Positions 40,712 through 53,459 of a stretch of DNA of 64,000 nt are shown piece by piece; the stretch's first letter is position 1; every line of letters starts with the position of its first letter. The DNA is taken from positions 62,001 to 126,000 of the forward strand of contig JAKSYS010000042.1 in the NCBI GenBank assembly GCA_022925895.1. The letters are read 5' to 3'. Below the pieces are notes generated by a model, which worked only from the letters and a program-made list of their open reading frames with translations, made no database searches and was not told the origin of the DNA. Source of the stretch: Fragilaria crotonensis. Taxonomy: Eukaryota > Bacillariophyta > Fragilariophyceae > Fragilariales > Fragilariaceae. The position numbers and the translations under genes were made by a program.

Positions 40712-41293
40712 AAATTCAGTTGGAATGCATATACAGGAATGATGCGGGTATTTTGTCGGAAATCATCTCTAATCGTATGACAGCATAGAGGTATTCCAGT
40801 ACAAGTACCTCGTACCCATGGGTTCTGGAATATGTTGTACTCATATGCATACAAGTAGTACCAGTACTGTGAACTCAGTGTAGTATTAGGTTCACCATAT
40901 TCTACGGAGAGTACCAGTAGTGCGAGTCAGTCGTCAGTCAGTCTGTTTCCGGCTTCCGAACAACTGGACTATCGTGTATCGTATCACTCCTACATTACTG
41001 TCTAGCGCTAAGTAGCACAGCGATGACGAAATTTAGTATCAAGAGACTTCTGACAGCAACGACATAACTATGACGCTCCTTTAGAGGGAAGGACTTGTTG
41101 CTAGGAAATCGTGTTCTCCCCAATGTGACCTGGGATCATGCTGATCAAAAATCACACAATAAGCGCAAGAACACCGAGCTGCCCCCCTCAATCAGAGTAG
41201 GTTTGGCCGCGACCTTGCGACGAACGCCAGTCCAAAAGTGCACTTATGATTAACACTTCGACAGCGCAGTCGCCGGCAACTAATCAATCCAGA
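40712..41293. other. Intergenic region with GTAC-rich part and a possible gene fragment
   Basis: 40795-40930 carries CCAGTACAAGTACC, GTACCAGTACTG and related motifs. The right half contains a short decayed duplicate of the phosphatase start region, listed separately. No complete gene. Confidence 0.5.
41070..41160 (-). pseudogene. Possible decayed duplicate of the phosphatase 5' end
   Basis: The minus strand reads TTGATCAGCATGATCCCAGG and then CATTGGGGAGAACACGA, aligning with the phosphatase start (TGATCAGCACCATGAAACCC ... GTTGGGGAGAACATCTGG). The encoded MIPGHIGENT parallels MKPVHVGENI, then hits a stop. It is too short to be certain. Confidence 0.35.
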
Positions 41294-42295
41294 TCAAGTC
41301 AGATGGTACAATGAGTCGTTCTTCACGTTTGAGGTTTCCACTTTGTACACTCCAGTAAATGGCGCAGCCAAATCGTAGCAAACAACAGCAAGGGACGTGA
41401 AGGAACCCACCAAGATGGACCACAAGAGTCGCACAGGGATGCTCTGCAACACGTCGAGTGCTTGATCAGTAGCAATCAAGAAGGAAGCGCAAATGCACAG
41501 TGCCAAAGTGGCAAGTGTACAATAGTGCATTACAGGAAAGTGCTTCTTGACTATGCATAAGTGGCTTCGACGAGCTTCAGCGATTGTCAACAACGTGCTG
41601 TGAACTTGAAGTACAATTGGGGAGGATCGATTATTCCGCATCATTTTGTGAACATCAAAAAGCAGAGAGTCAATTAAGGATCCAAGGCCTGGAGATTCCA
41701 ACGAGGCAATGGATTCTTGAAATAAGCCCTTCAACAATTCGTGCACCTGATATGAAATTTTCCTTGCTTGGGAAGGGAACAAATGTTGGATAAGCAATTG
41801 CAGCAGGATGGCTTCGTGAATTTGTTTGGAAAAGGAATCGTGCATTTCCGTTTGACGGCTGTGTAAGGTTGAAACCGTAGTGGATACAAGGGCGGCAAAG
41901 AGGAGGGATATGGATGTAATGACGGGACCATTCACAACTTGCGTCACAACTTGGGCCTGAAGATCTACTTCGGCAGTCGTTACGGGTAGCCACGTTTCCG
42001 TGACTTGAGATAGCCAAAGAATTGTCGTATGAACGATGTGCGCGATTTGACGAAAGTAGTAAAAAGAAACGAAGGTCGTGATGGGTGGGACCAAGTAAAT
42101 AATGCCTTGACGAATCGATATCATGTTGTTGGTATCGTAGTGCTCTGATCTGAGGTCTGTCGGTCTATGCGCCTTTTTGTTTGAGATGCCATGTTGCAGA
42201 ATGGATGTCGTTTGATAGGCAATACTGCCAGCAGTTACTTGATCCAACTGAAGTAGCACGAGAAATGCGAAACGGCAGTACCAATAAGTCCTCAT
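41294..42295 (-). CDS. DUF4239/bestrophin-like membrane protein
   Basis: The start chosen at 42295 gives a signal-anchor (MRTYWYCRFAFLVLLQLDQV); the frame is open further upstream but loses this leader and enters a tandem array. 333 residues, no frame breaks. Membrane segments: GIIYLVPPITTFVSFYYF, VNGPVITSISLLFAALVSTT, MHYCTLATLALCICASFLIA and VRLLWSILVGSFTSLAVVCY. Between them lies a soluble helical domain with HSRQTEMHDSFSKQIHEA and HKMMRNNRSSPIVLQVH. The layout of two N-terminal helices, an SxxxLFAALVxxTxxxLxxRQ strip, a helical domain and two C-terminal helices is reminiscent of DUF4239 proteins. The function of that family is not established. Confidence 0.6.
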   Translation of the reverse strand: MRTYWYCRFAFLVLLQLDQVTAGSIAYQTTSILQHGISNKKAHRPTDLRSEHYDTNNMISIRQGIIYLVPPITTFVSFYYFRQIAHIVHTTILWLSQVTETWLPVTTAEVDLQAQVVTQVVNGPVITSISLLFAALVSTTVSTLHSRQTEMHDSFSKQIHEAILLQLLIQHLFPSQARKISYQVHELLKGLFQESIASLESPGLGSLIDSLLFDVHKMMRNNRSSPIVLQVHSTLLTIAEARRSHLCIVKKHFPVMHYCTLATLALCICASFLIATDQALDVLQSIPVRLLWSILVGSFTSLAVVCYDLAAPFTGVYKVETSNVKNDSLYHLT

Positions 42296-42397
42296 TCTGT
42301 GTTCACAGAGTGATCTGACGGAATATTTAATTGACCCTGTGTCGCCAGTCCCCGCGTCCCCGCTCGCTGGTGTTTGAATCTTGCATCGGTACATGTA

Positions 42398-45209
42398 CAT
42401 TTCCGGTGTTTTGCAACCGAAGTAGTATTTTCAACTCCCTCCGGTATGTGTATACGACAGGGACCTGTAGAACTTGCAGGTACTGTGACAAAAACGCAGT
42501 GCGGAACATCAGGATCTTTTGCAACCCAGTTGCACGTAGGGTTGCAAAATTTCTACGAGAGAACGGCGTAGGTTTGCAACCCAATCCGTGTTTTTTGCAA
42601 CTCGAATTAGTCAATCACAGCAGTACCAGGTACAGTAGCAAAGTAAGGTGCATTAGTAACCCTGATTTTCACGAGTTCTCAGATACCGGGTACTCTAGCC
42701 AAGTACTACCGCACTCCACTACTCCACTACTCCAGTGCTCCGGTCCGCTCACTACTCCTGTACAGTCAACCAGCAAAGGAAGAACAAGCATATAAACATG
42801 GTGTCTGGATTAGAATTCTTTTGCCTTAAAGGCACACTTGTTGACAGTTTTCTTTAAGGTTGAACAAATAGATAGATGATGGGTATGCTATGCAGCTATT
42901 GTGATGGAAAATCATGAAGATGATATGATTTGTCAAGTCTTCATTCTTGAGTTTTTCCTTAACATGGCATCAGGACAGTTGAGTCACTCAAATTGAGTCC
43001 AATTTACAAAATCAAGTGGGTATGACTTTTTGCATGTTACACATTCATGTCAAATGTATGTGTTGTTATGAGTCTGCTGTTGTGGAAGTGGTTCTTGAGT
43101 CCTCAGAAAGGAACACATTCAAATTGCTGGTGATCTGAACAACAGGAATATCTTGGAGTTTGTGGTGAAACTCATGCTTTTGCAACTGACACTGGTTCAA
43201 TTAAATTAGTAGCCAGTGCTGGTAGTTCTTGGAATGTGCCATAGGATAAAAATGAGTTGTCAACAAAATTTATTTTCAAAAGTGATTGTGACTGTGACCA
43301 TGCCTGTTGAGTTGTTTTTTGCTGGTGATGTTAGACTTGGCAAAACGTATGTAGTGGATCCTCACACCTTCACTAGCTTGCTGGAACATCAGTCTGACTA
43401 CTTTAACACTGTGATTTCATTTACTTGTTGTTACAGTAGTCAGCATTTAAACTACAAAGATAAAATTTCGCGAGCAGGAAAATCCCAATTTAATGTGTTC
43501 TAACTTGTGAACGGTCACTCCTCACCAAAAACAAGCTACTAGTACAGTAACACCATGTGTTTTAGGGTGTACTACAATATGCTGGGTAGTCACTACATAA
43601 ATCTTCCTGAATGAATACAATCAAATCACCAATTTCTCAATCTGTCCAGGTACTGTGGTAGTTTGATTTGTCCAGATACTCTGTCCATGCTTGTACTGCT
43701 GGAGTTCTTGAGTAATAAAGTACTGTACTCCAAATAATTTTCTTATCCTACATTCAGCTCTGACTGTCACAACACCACCTCAGGAGTACTAGCTAACTAC
43801 TTCCAATTTCCAGTTCAACCCTCCTGTATGACCTTTTGCATAAAATTGTCAACAATGACTGAACCTGGCTGTCACATACGTTAGTCTTGTGGAAATCATG
43901 ATTTTCAAGCTTCAATGCTGTATTTATACAGACTTTTGTCTGTCCCTGCTTCTTAACAGAGAGAACAACAAGGTACACAACACCCTCTTTTCTATGTAGT
44001 GGAACCATGAACCAGCATCACTAGAGCCAGCTCACAAGAAGGGTTGTTTCAAGGGTCTCTGCTATCTTGTGGACAGTACTATGGATCAGCTTCTCTCACA
44101 CAGAAGCTAATCAAGAGATTAGTGGAGGGTGGGCCATATGACCATGTAGGAAACCCTCACCAGAAATGTTATGTACTTGTGGCTGGTGGGTGTGATTGAT
44201 TCTGGTATCAGATGTGTGAACACTGGTTCTTGAGAGTGGTGCAAGTGGGAGGAAGACTCAAACACAAAGACTTGAAGGGGTGTGATGCTGCTTGTAATGC
44301 ATCTGTTATTGATGCCATGGTACAATGAGCCAATTCTTTTGTGCTTTGTGCCTTGGAGCTTGGTACTTGCCAAGACCTCAAGTACTTCTGTTGATGCAGC
44401 CAGTCTTACTGTGGTGGGAATTTAAAGATAGTAGATAAGCCATGACCGTAGCTCTAGAATATATGCTGCTGGTGTTGCTTTGAAAACCAAGAATGGAAGA
44501 CCAGGATAAACTTCCTGGCATGCACAACTCTACTGAGAGATCCAAAAAGGCATACATGTCTTTTGAGAAATGAAGACTACATTGTGTAAGATCTACACCA
44601 AGGAAAGTAATCTGGGGTCAGGCTGTTATGATTATGTTTGCAGTGTAATTTACTTAGTAGATTATCATTTTTGAAAGACTTACTGGTTCTTATCTTTGAT
44701 TGATTTATGACTTATAATGGAGTGTTGACAAACAACAAATAAGCTCACAATCCTACAGAGAAACAAACAAAGAAAAAGCAGAGTATAAATAATACTGTAT
44801 TACCAGGTACTTGAGTACCTGGTACTGTTTTATTGCATTTGCGTTCAGTATAGTTATCCTGGTACATACTACTGTACCACGACAATAAAGTCAACATGCC
44901 GGTAGGTCTGTAGTTTTCATATAACGTGATGTATGGTACACAACTACAGCAAACGTGTAGAGCAAGAGATGTGTAGCGATGTACTACGTACACGGAGTAC
45001 CGAGTACCAAGTACCAAGACAGCAGGTGTTATTCAGGAAGCAAGAGGTCTAATTTTTCGATATTCTCCTTCAGTACGGTAAATGTGCGCTCGGTGTGATG
45101 CATAAGGAATTGATCCAGTAGCGTGGACTTGGTACATCTGGCTACGTTTTGTACGATTAATACTAGGCCTACGGGGTTGCACAACCGGTTGCAAAAATGG
45201 GTACGGGCA
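42398..45209. repeat. Tandem unit 1
   Basis: The first copy, whose left edge falls about 100 bp upstream of the minus-strand DUF4239-like gene's chosen start. The array therefore forms part of that gene's upstream region. Confidence 0.85.
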
Positions 45210-48033
45210 CATTTCCGGTGTTTTGCAACCGAAGTAGTATTTTCAACTCCCTCCGGTATGTATACGACAGGGACCTGTAGAACTTGCAGGTACTGTGACA
45301 AAACGCAGTGCGGAACATCAGGATCTTTTGCAACCCAGTTGCACGTAGGGTTGCAAAATTTCTACGAGAGAACGGCGTAGGTTTGCAACCCAATCCGTGT
45401 TTTTGCAACTCGAATTAGTCAATCACAGCAGTACCAGGTACAGTACCAAAGTAAGGGTGCATTGGGGTAACCCTGATTTTCACGAGTTCTCAGATACCGG
45501 TACTCTAGCTACTACTACCGCACTCTCCACTACTCCACTACTCCAGTGCTCCGGTCCGTCCTCACTACTCCTGTACAGCGTCAACCAGCAAAGGAAGAAC
45601 AAGCATATAAACATGGTGTCTGGATTAGAATTCTTTTGCCTTAAAGGCACACTTGTTGACAGTTTTCTTTAAGGTTGAACAAATAGATAGATGATGGGTA
45701 TGCTATGCAGCTATTGTGATGGAAAATCATGAAGATGATATGATTTGTCAAGTCTTCATTCTTTGAGTTTTTCCTTAACATGGCATCAGGACAGGTGAGT
45801 CACTCAAATTGAGTCCAATTTACAAAATCAAGTGGGTATGACTTTTTGCATGTTACACATTCATGTCAAATGTATGTGTTGTTATGAGTCTGCTGTTGTG
45901 GAAGTGGTTCTTGAGTCCTCAGAAAGGAACACATTCAAATTGCTGGTGATCTGAACAACAGGAATATCTTGGAGTTTGTGGTGAAACTCATGCTTTTGCA
46001 ACTGACACTGGTTCAATTAAATTAGTAGCCAGTGCTGGTAGTTCTTTGGAATGTGCCATAGGATAAAAAATGAGTTGTCAACAAAATTTATTTTTCAAAA
46101 GTGACTGTGACTGTGACCATGCCTGTTGAGTTGTTTTTGCTGGTGATGTTAGACTTGGCAAAACGTATGTAGTGGATCCTCACACCTTCACTAGCTTGCT
46201 GGAACATCAGTCTGACTACTTTAACACTGTGATTTCATTTACTTGTTGTTACAGTAGTCAGCAATTAAACTACAAAGATAAAATTCTCGAAGCAGGAAAA
46301 ATCCCGAATTTAATGTGTTCTAACTTGTGAACGGTCACTCCTCACCAAAAACAAGCTACTAGTACAGTAACACCATGTGTTTTAGGGTGTACTACAATAT
46401 GCTGGGTAGTCACTACATAAATCTTCCTGAATGAATACAATCAAATCACCAATTTCTCAATCTGTCCAGGTACTGTGGTAGTTTGATTTGTCCAGATACT
46501 CTGTCAATGCTTGTACTGCTGGAGTTCTTGGAGTAATAGAGTACTGTACTCCAAATAATTTTCTTATCCTACATTCAGCTCTGACTGTCACAACACCACC
46601 TCAGGAGTACTAGCTAACTACTTCCAATTTCCAGTTCAACCCTCCTGTATGACCTTTTGCATAAAATTGTCAACAATGACTGAACCTGGCTGTCACATAC
46701 GTTAGTCTTGTGGAAATCATGATTTTCAAGCTTCAATGCTGTATTTATACAGACTTTGTCTGTCCCCTGCTTCTTAACAGAGAGAACAACAAGGTACACA
46801 ACACCCTCTTTTTCTATGTAGTGGAACCATGAACCAGCATCACTAGAGCCAGCTCACAAGAAGGGTTGTTTCAAGGGTCTCTGCTATCTTGTGGACAGTA
46901 CTATGGATCAGCTTCACACAGAAGCTAATCAAGAGATTAGTGGAGGGTGGGCCATATGACCATGTAGGAAACCCTCACCAGAAATGTTATGTACTTGTGG
47001 CTGGTGGGTGTGATTGATTCTGGTATCAGATGTGTGAACACTGGTTCTTGAGAGTGGTGCAAGTGGGAGGAAGACTCAAACACAAAGACTTGAAGGGGTG
47101 TGATGCTGCTTGTAATGCATCTGTTATTGATGCCATGGTACAATGAGCCAATTCTTTTTGTGCATTTGTGCCTTGGAGCTTGGTACTTGCCAAGACCTCA
47201 AGTACTTCTGTTGATGCAGCCAGTCTTACTGTGGTGGGAATTTAAAGATAGTAGATAAGCCATGACCGTAGCTCTAGAATATATGCTGCTGGTGTTGCTT
47301 TGAAAAACCAAGAATGGAAGACCAGGATAAACTTCCTGGCATGCACAACTCTACTGAGAGATCCAAAAAGGCATACATGTCTTTTGAGAAATGAAGACTA
47401 CATTGTGTAAGATCTACACCAAGGAAAGTAATCTGGGGTCAGGCTGTTATGATTATGTTTGCAGTGTAATTTACTTAGATTATCATTTTTGAAAGACTTA
47501 CTGGTTCTTATCTTTGATTGATTTATGACTTATAATGGAGTGTTGACAAACAACAAATAAGCTCACAATCCTACAGAGAAACAAACAAAGAAAAGCAGAG
47601 TATAAATAATACTGTATTACCAGGTACTTGAGTACCTGGTACTGTTTTATTGCATTTGCGTTCAGTATAGTTATCCTGGTACATACTACTGTACCACGAC
47701 AATAAAGTCAACATGCCGGTAGGTCTGTAGTTTTCATATAACGTGATGTATGGTACACAACTACAGCAAACGTGTAGAGCAAGAGATGTGTAGCGATGTA
47801 CTACGTACACGGAGTACCGAGTACCAAGTACCAAGACAGCAGGTGTTATTCAGGAAGCAAGAGGTCTAATTTTTCGATATTCTCCTTCAGTACGGTAAAT
47901 GTGCGCTCGGTGTGATGCATACTCTAGGAATTGATCCAGTAGCGTGGACTTGGTACATCTGGCTACGTTTTGTACGATTAATACTAGGCCTACGGGGTTG
48001 CACAACCGGTTGCAAAAAAAATGGGTACGGGCA
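45210..48033. repeat. Tandem unit 2
   Basis: The middle copy. A frame open for about 90 codons in units 1 and 3 (VTMPVELFFAGDVRLGKTYV) is interrupted here by a one-T change in a T-run, which argues against a conserved protein. Confidence 0.85.
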
Positions 48034-50848
48034 CATTTCCGGTGTTTTGCAACCGAAGTAGTATTTTCAACTCCCTCCGGTATGTGTATACGACAGGGAC
48101 CTGTAGAACTTGCAGGTACTGTGACAAAACGCAGTGCGGAACATCAGGATCTTTGCAACCCAGTTGCACGTAGGGTTGCAAAATTTCTACGAGAACGGCG
48201 TAGGTTTGCAACCCAATCCGTGTTTTTGCAACTCGAATTAGTCAATCACAGCAGTACCAGGTACAGTACCAAAGTAAGGGTGCATTGGGGTAACCCTGAT
48301 TTTCACGAGTTCTCAGATACCGGTACTCTAGCCAAGTACTACCGTACTCCACTACTCCACTACTCCAGTGCTCCGGTCCGTCCTCACTACTCCTGTACAG
48401 CGTCAACCAGCAAAGGAAGAACAAGCATATAAACATGGTGTCTGGATTAGAATTCTTTTGCCTTAAAGGCACACTTGTTGACAGTTTTCTTTAAGGTTGA
48501 ACAAATAGATAGATGATGGGTATGCTATGCAGCTATTGTGATGGAAAATCATGAAGATGATATGATTTGTCAAGTCTTCATTCTTTGAGTTTTTCCTTAA
48601 CATGGCATCAGGACAGTTGAGTCACTCAAATTGAGTCCAATTTACAAAATCAAGTGGGTATGACTTTTTTGCATGTTACACATTCATGTCAAATGTATGT
48701 GTTGTTATGAGTCTGCTGTTGTGGAAGTGGTTCTTGAGTCCTCAGAAAGGAACACATTCAAATTGCTGGTGATCTGAACAACAGGAATATCTTGGAGTTT
48801 GTGGTGAAACTCATGCTTTTTGCAACTGACACTGGTTCAATTAAATTAGTAGCCAGTGCTGGTAGTTCTTTGGAATGTGCCATAGGATAAAAAATGAGTT
48901 GTCAACAAAATTTATTTTTCAAAAGTGATTGTGACTGTGACCATGCCTGTTGAGTTGTTTTTTGCTGGTGATGTTAGACTTGGCAAAACGTATGTAGTGG
49001 ATCCTCACACCTTCACTAGCTTGCTGGAACATCAGTCTGACTACTTTAACACTGTGATTTCATTTACTTGTTGTTACAGTAGTCAGCATTTAAACTACAA
49101 AGATAAAATTCTCGAGCAGGAAAAATCCCGAATTTAATGTGTTCTAACTTGTGAACGGTCACTCCTCACCAAAAACAAGCTACTAGTACAGTAACACCAT
49201 GTGTTTTAGGGTGTACTACAATATGCTGAGTCACTACATAAATCTTCCTGAATGAATACAATCAAATCACCAATTTCTCAATCTGTCCAGGTACTGTGGT
49301 AGTTTGATTTGTCCAGATACTCTGTCCATGCTTGTACTGCTGGAGTTCTTGGAGTAATAAAGTACTGTACTCCAAATAATTTTCTTATCCTACATTCAGC
49401 TCTGACTGTCACAACACCACCTCAGGAGTACTAGCTAACTACTTCCAATTTCCAGTTCAACCTCCTGTATGACCTTTTGCATAAAATTGTCAACAATGAC
49501 TGAACCTGGCTGTCACATACGTTAGTCTTGTGGAAATCATGATTTTCAAGCTTCAATGCTGTATTTATACAGACTTTTGTCTGTCCCCCTGTTTAACAGA
49601 GAGAACAACAAGGTACACAACACCCTCTTTTTCTATGTAGTGGAACCATGAACCAGCATCACTAGAGCCAGCTCACAAGAAGGGTTGTTTCAAGGGTCTC
49701 TACTATCTTGTGGACAGTACTATGGATCAGCTTCTCTCACACAGAAGCTAATCAAGAGATTAGTGGAGGGTGGGCCATATGACCATGTAGGAAACCTCAC
49801 CAGAAATGTGTTATGTACTTGTGGCTGGTGGGTGTGATTGATTCTGGTATCAGATGTGTGAACACTGGTTCTGAGAGTGGTGCAAGTGGGAGGAAGACTC
49901 AAACACAAAGACTTGAAGGGGTGTGATGCTGTTGTAATGCATCTGTTATTGATGCCATGGTACAATGAGCTAATTTTTTGTGCGTTTGTGCCTTGGAGCT
50001 TGGTAATTGCAAGACCTCAAGTACTTCTGTTGATGCAGCCAGTCTTACTGTGGTGGAATTTAAAGATAGTAGATAAGCCATGACCGTAGCTCTAGAATAT
50101 ATGCTGCTGGTGTTGCTTTGAAAAACCAAGAATGGAAGACCAGGATAAACTTCCTGGCATGCACAACTCTACTGAGAGATCCAAAAGGCATACATGTCTT
50201 TTGAGAAATGAACTACATTGTGTAAGATCTACACCAAGGAAAGTAATCTGGGGTCAGGCTGTTATGATTATGTTTGCAGTGTAATTTACTTAGATTATCA
50301 TTTTGAAAGACTTACTGGTTCTTATCTTTGATTGATTTATGACTTATAATGGAGTGTTGACAAACAACAAATAAGCTCACAATCCTACAGAGAAACAAAC
50401 AAAGAAAAAGCAGAGTATAAATAATACTGTATTACCAGGTACTCGAGTACCTGGTACTGTTTATTGCATTTGCGTTCAGTATAGTTATCCTGGTACATAC
50501 TACTACTGTACCACGACAATAAAGTCAACATGCCGGTAGGTCTGTAGTTTTCATATAACGTGATGTATGGTACACAACTACAGCAGACGTGTAGAGCATG
50601 AGATGTGTAGCGATGTACTACGTACACAGTACCGAGTACCAAGTACCAAGACAGCAGGTGTTATTCAGGAAGCAAGAGGTCTAATTTTCGATATTCTCCT
50701 TCAGTACGGTAAATGTGCGCTCGGTGTGATGCATACTCTAGGAATTGATCCAGTAGCGTGGACTTGGTACATCTGGCTACGTTTTGTTTTGATTAATACT
50801 AGGCCTACGGGGTTGCTGCAACCGGTTGCAAAAAAATGGGTACGGGCA
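48034..50848. repeat. Tandem unit 3
   Basis: The last copy. It ends at GGGTACGGGCAC and is followed by unrelated AGTACGTAGTGC sequence. It has slightly more substitutions than the other two. Confidence 0.85.
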
Positions 50849-51542
50849 CAGTACGTAGTGCACGCTACCATGAAGTAATAGTCTACGGTGGTACTGCATA
50901 TAGTAGTAATGATACAACTGTGGCCTACATAAGAGGACTGGAGTACAAGTACAAAATTTGCGCAATTGATTTAATGTATCCATATATATAACAATCAGCT
51001 AGAAGCAGTATGACAGTGTACTGGCACTCTAACCTAAGCTCTAAAAGGTACACAGTCTCACTCTTGGATTAGTATCTTTATGATGTCCTTTATTGCACAT
51101 TTTCCTATTTTGTACGACCGATTTTACTCAGCTCATCAGACCCAACCGCTCTGGGATGGGCAATGACAACGCCATGCTACCCATCATTCCATGATTTGTA
51201 GAATGTCCGTGGGAGACTCTGCATATTCTCAAATCATGTGGTGTGTTCTACGTTCCGGATGCCTTGTTGGTAAGCCTTGAACTGCCCTCGTCTTCCATTG
51301 AACTCGAACATAATATATGGATCATGTAGCCTGAAGAGTATCCGGTGGTCTCCGCATCCCGATACATCTGCCTGTCAAACGAAACGAGACAACCTCGACT
51401 AGACCCAAGGGGCGCCTTGACCCATGTCCATACCATCATGCTGGATGAATTCTATACGGACTACTGTGAGTCACTTCTGAACACCAGCAGGACATACATT
51501 TCTATAATCCGGTGATTAATATGTCCTGGCACAACCGATATC
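50849..51542. other. Left flank of the copia relic
   Basis: No gene is visible. 51250-51450 on the plus strand has a short coding-like stretch (SLELPSSSIELEHNIW) that may belong to the copia leader. No long terminal repeat was recognised. Confidence 0.35.
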
Positions 51543-52400
51543 ATGCCTAATTCAACCACGGTTGAACGGATCAACGGACCACCAGCCATCCGAAAGGTTT
51601 TGGATCAACAACCGTTGGTGGTGGTTTCTCATCATTACTCTTTTGTTAAGACCACTCCGGTCAACATGAAGAATGCAGCAATGCGAGCAGTCATGACCCG
51701 CATTGGTTTTGTCGAGGCTGCCGCCCAAGCCTCCTCATTGGAAGAACAGGGCCTGGACACATTTGAGGAAATCAAACTGCATGGTGATGATGAAATTGCA
51801 GCCTCATCAAGGTGATCTGCCGCCCTGAGGAGGGGGTCAATCCCAGCCCCATTGGGAGGCCATGAATCAGGCTGAAAGCCATCTCAAACTTGTACTTGCC
51901 TTTTATCTACAACACCAAGCTCGGAATAGCAAGATGGCCAACGCCCCAGATGTAACCTTACATGCAATCGGAGAAGTTCGTGAACTCCATGAGTTCGAGG
52001 CTACATACAAGAAGCCAGAGGATCTCCCATCTGTCAACGCCAGGATGGGCCAAGGACAATTGAGGCAATTGACAAATACCTTTGGTGAGTACTGGGGGAA
52101 CGTAAAATCTCACTCGCCTACGTCATCCGCACGCCAGACAACCAAGATTGGCCCGCCAACGCCGTATAAATTTCGGAACTCAAGGCAGGTGGAAAGCGAG
52201 ATGCAATCGAAGATTGCTAGCTACTACACCGAGGAACAAGAATGAGTTTGCTGCCAAGCAACTCAAACGCGGTCTCAAACCTGCCGCCAAGGATGGTAAG
52301 GTCCACCAGGGTGGTGGAAATAAAGTTAAGGGCAGCTGAGGTCATTAAGAATCTCTGGAAGGCAATGAATTGCCACGACTCTCAATTGGCAAAGCAAACG
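51543..52400 (+). pseudogene. Copia gag relic
   Basis: Consecutive frames read AAMRAVMTRIGFVEAAAQAS, GLDTFEEIKLHGDDEIA, then MNQAESHLKLVLAFYLQHQA, HELHEFEATYKKPEDLPSVN-like sequence and RNSRQVESEMQSKIASYY. This is the helical gag of diatom copia elements. No CCHC knuckle is visible. At least two frame changes. Confidence 0.65.
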
Positions 52401-52935
52401 AGTGACACAGGAGTCAATGACAATCAAACGGTTGTCTCCACCAACTCTGCCTTTGAGGAGGAATCAGCACCTGCAGAGAAGGCAAAAGTTGTTACAAAAC
52501 GCAGAAATGCCGCCCTCACTCGCCAGAAGAAGGTCAACCTAAATGACCTTATGGGGACTAGCAATGCGGTCTGGCAATCACTATGTTCAATGGACACCTC
52601 GGTCTCTATGGTCCTTAACAAAAGTATAACCGATTTGGACTCGCACGCCGACCAGTGTGCCGAAGGAAGCAATGCTCTGATTGTACACGATAACGACCGA
52701 CCAGTGGTCAACGTAAAGTGCCACAACCCCGATGGTCCCATCTATAAAGACATGCAAATAGTCACCGGTGCTTTAGCATACAATGACTCAGTGGCTGGTA
52801 AGACTGTCACTTAGTAGCTTGTCAGCAATCAGGCAATCTACCTTCCCAGCATGATCAGCTACAACCTGCTTCTGACATTCCGATTTGGTTGAATGACGGT
52901 ATTGTAGACACAACTGCCCTCATTTCTTCTTAAGT
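52401..52935 (+). pseudogene. Copia linker and retropepsin-like region
   Basis: An open frame runs to 52814. LDSHADQCAEGSNALIVHDN carries an L-D-S-H-A-D motif at the position of the aspartic-protease catalytic Asp in diatom copia elements. It continues VTGALAYNDSVAGKTV, and in a shifted frame LPSMISYNLLL. It is truncated by stops. Confidence 0.6.
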
Positions 52936-53459
52936 GACCATATTACCAAACTGACACACTCGATTGTAATTCCCTTGACAGCACCGCTCAAACTTATGTT
53001 ATACCACTTTCACTGAATGGCGTATTATCTTCTTTCCAACACGCAAACCTACTGTTGCGGAGTACGAATCACTACCGCACTTTTCCCTAACAAGCGACAA
53101 GCTGACATATGATCCGTACGATGTCTCATTTGCCCAGCAAGAGGAGACAAAATGAAATACATGTCGCACAGGGGACCGTACAGGCGCTCCGCCTCCATCG
53201 CACCGCCTTTGCACTGTCTCCAACATGTCTTCAACCGTTAACATGATGGCCTGCCCCTGTCATTTTGACAAACTATGCCGACTCTTGATATCTTTTCCGT
53301 CTCTGGCATGGTAAGCACCACGTTGGCAGGAACATGCCTTCTCCCGGTAAACAATTTGAGGCTCGTACATGACTGGCACTTAACCTTGGCATCAACCTCC
53401 AAACTGCCAAACGAATGATCAACGACGACTCAGCGTGGAGTTCGATTTGTCCGACATTC

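Larger units (their letters stand above)
42398..50848. repeat. Three-copy tandem array of a 2.82-kb unit
   Basis: The junction ACATTTCCGGTGTTTTGCAA occurs at 42398, 45210 and 48034. The last copy stops near 50848 after GGGTACGGGCAC, so units are about 2812, 2824 and 2813 bp. Copies are nearly identical, differing mainly by one-base indels in homopolymers and a few substitutions. Each contains TTGCAACC-type motifs near the start, an AAACATGGTGTCTGGATTAG segment and a palindromic GGTACTTGAGTACC hairpin about 400 bp before the end. The longest open frame is about 95 codons and is broken in copy 2, so no protein gene is supported. I recognise no transposon family in the unit. It could be a young tandem duplication, satellite-like DNA or a non-coding locus. 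Confidence 0.9.

Noticed and set aside
43216-43503. 95-codon open frame in tandem unit 1 as a real gene
   Set aside because: The frame is broken in unit 2, shortened in unit 3, and has no recognised motif.
42398-50848. LTR retrotransposon interpretation of the tandem units
   Set aside because: No gag, protease, integrase or RT sequence is found in any unit, and the whole 2.8 kb repeats head to tail instead of flanking an internal region.
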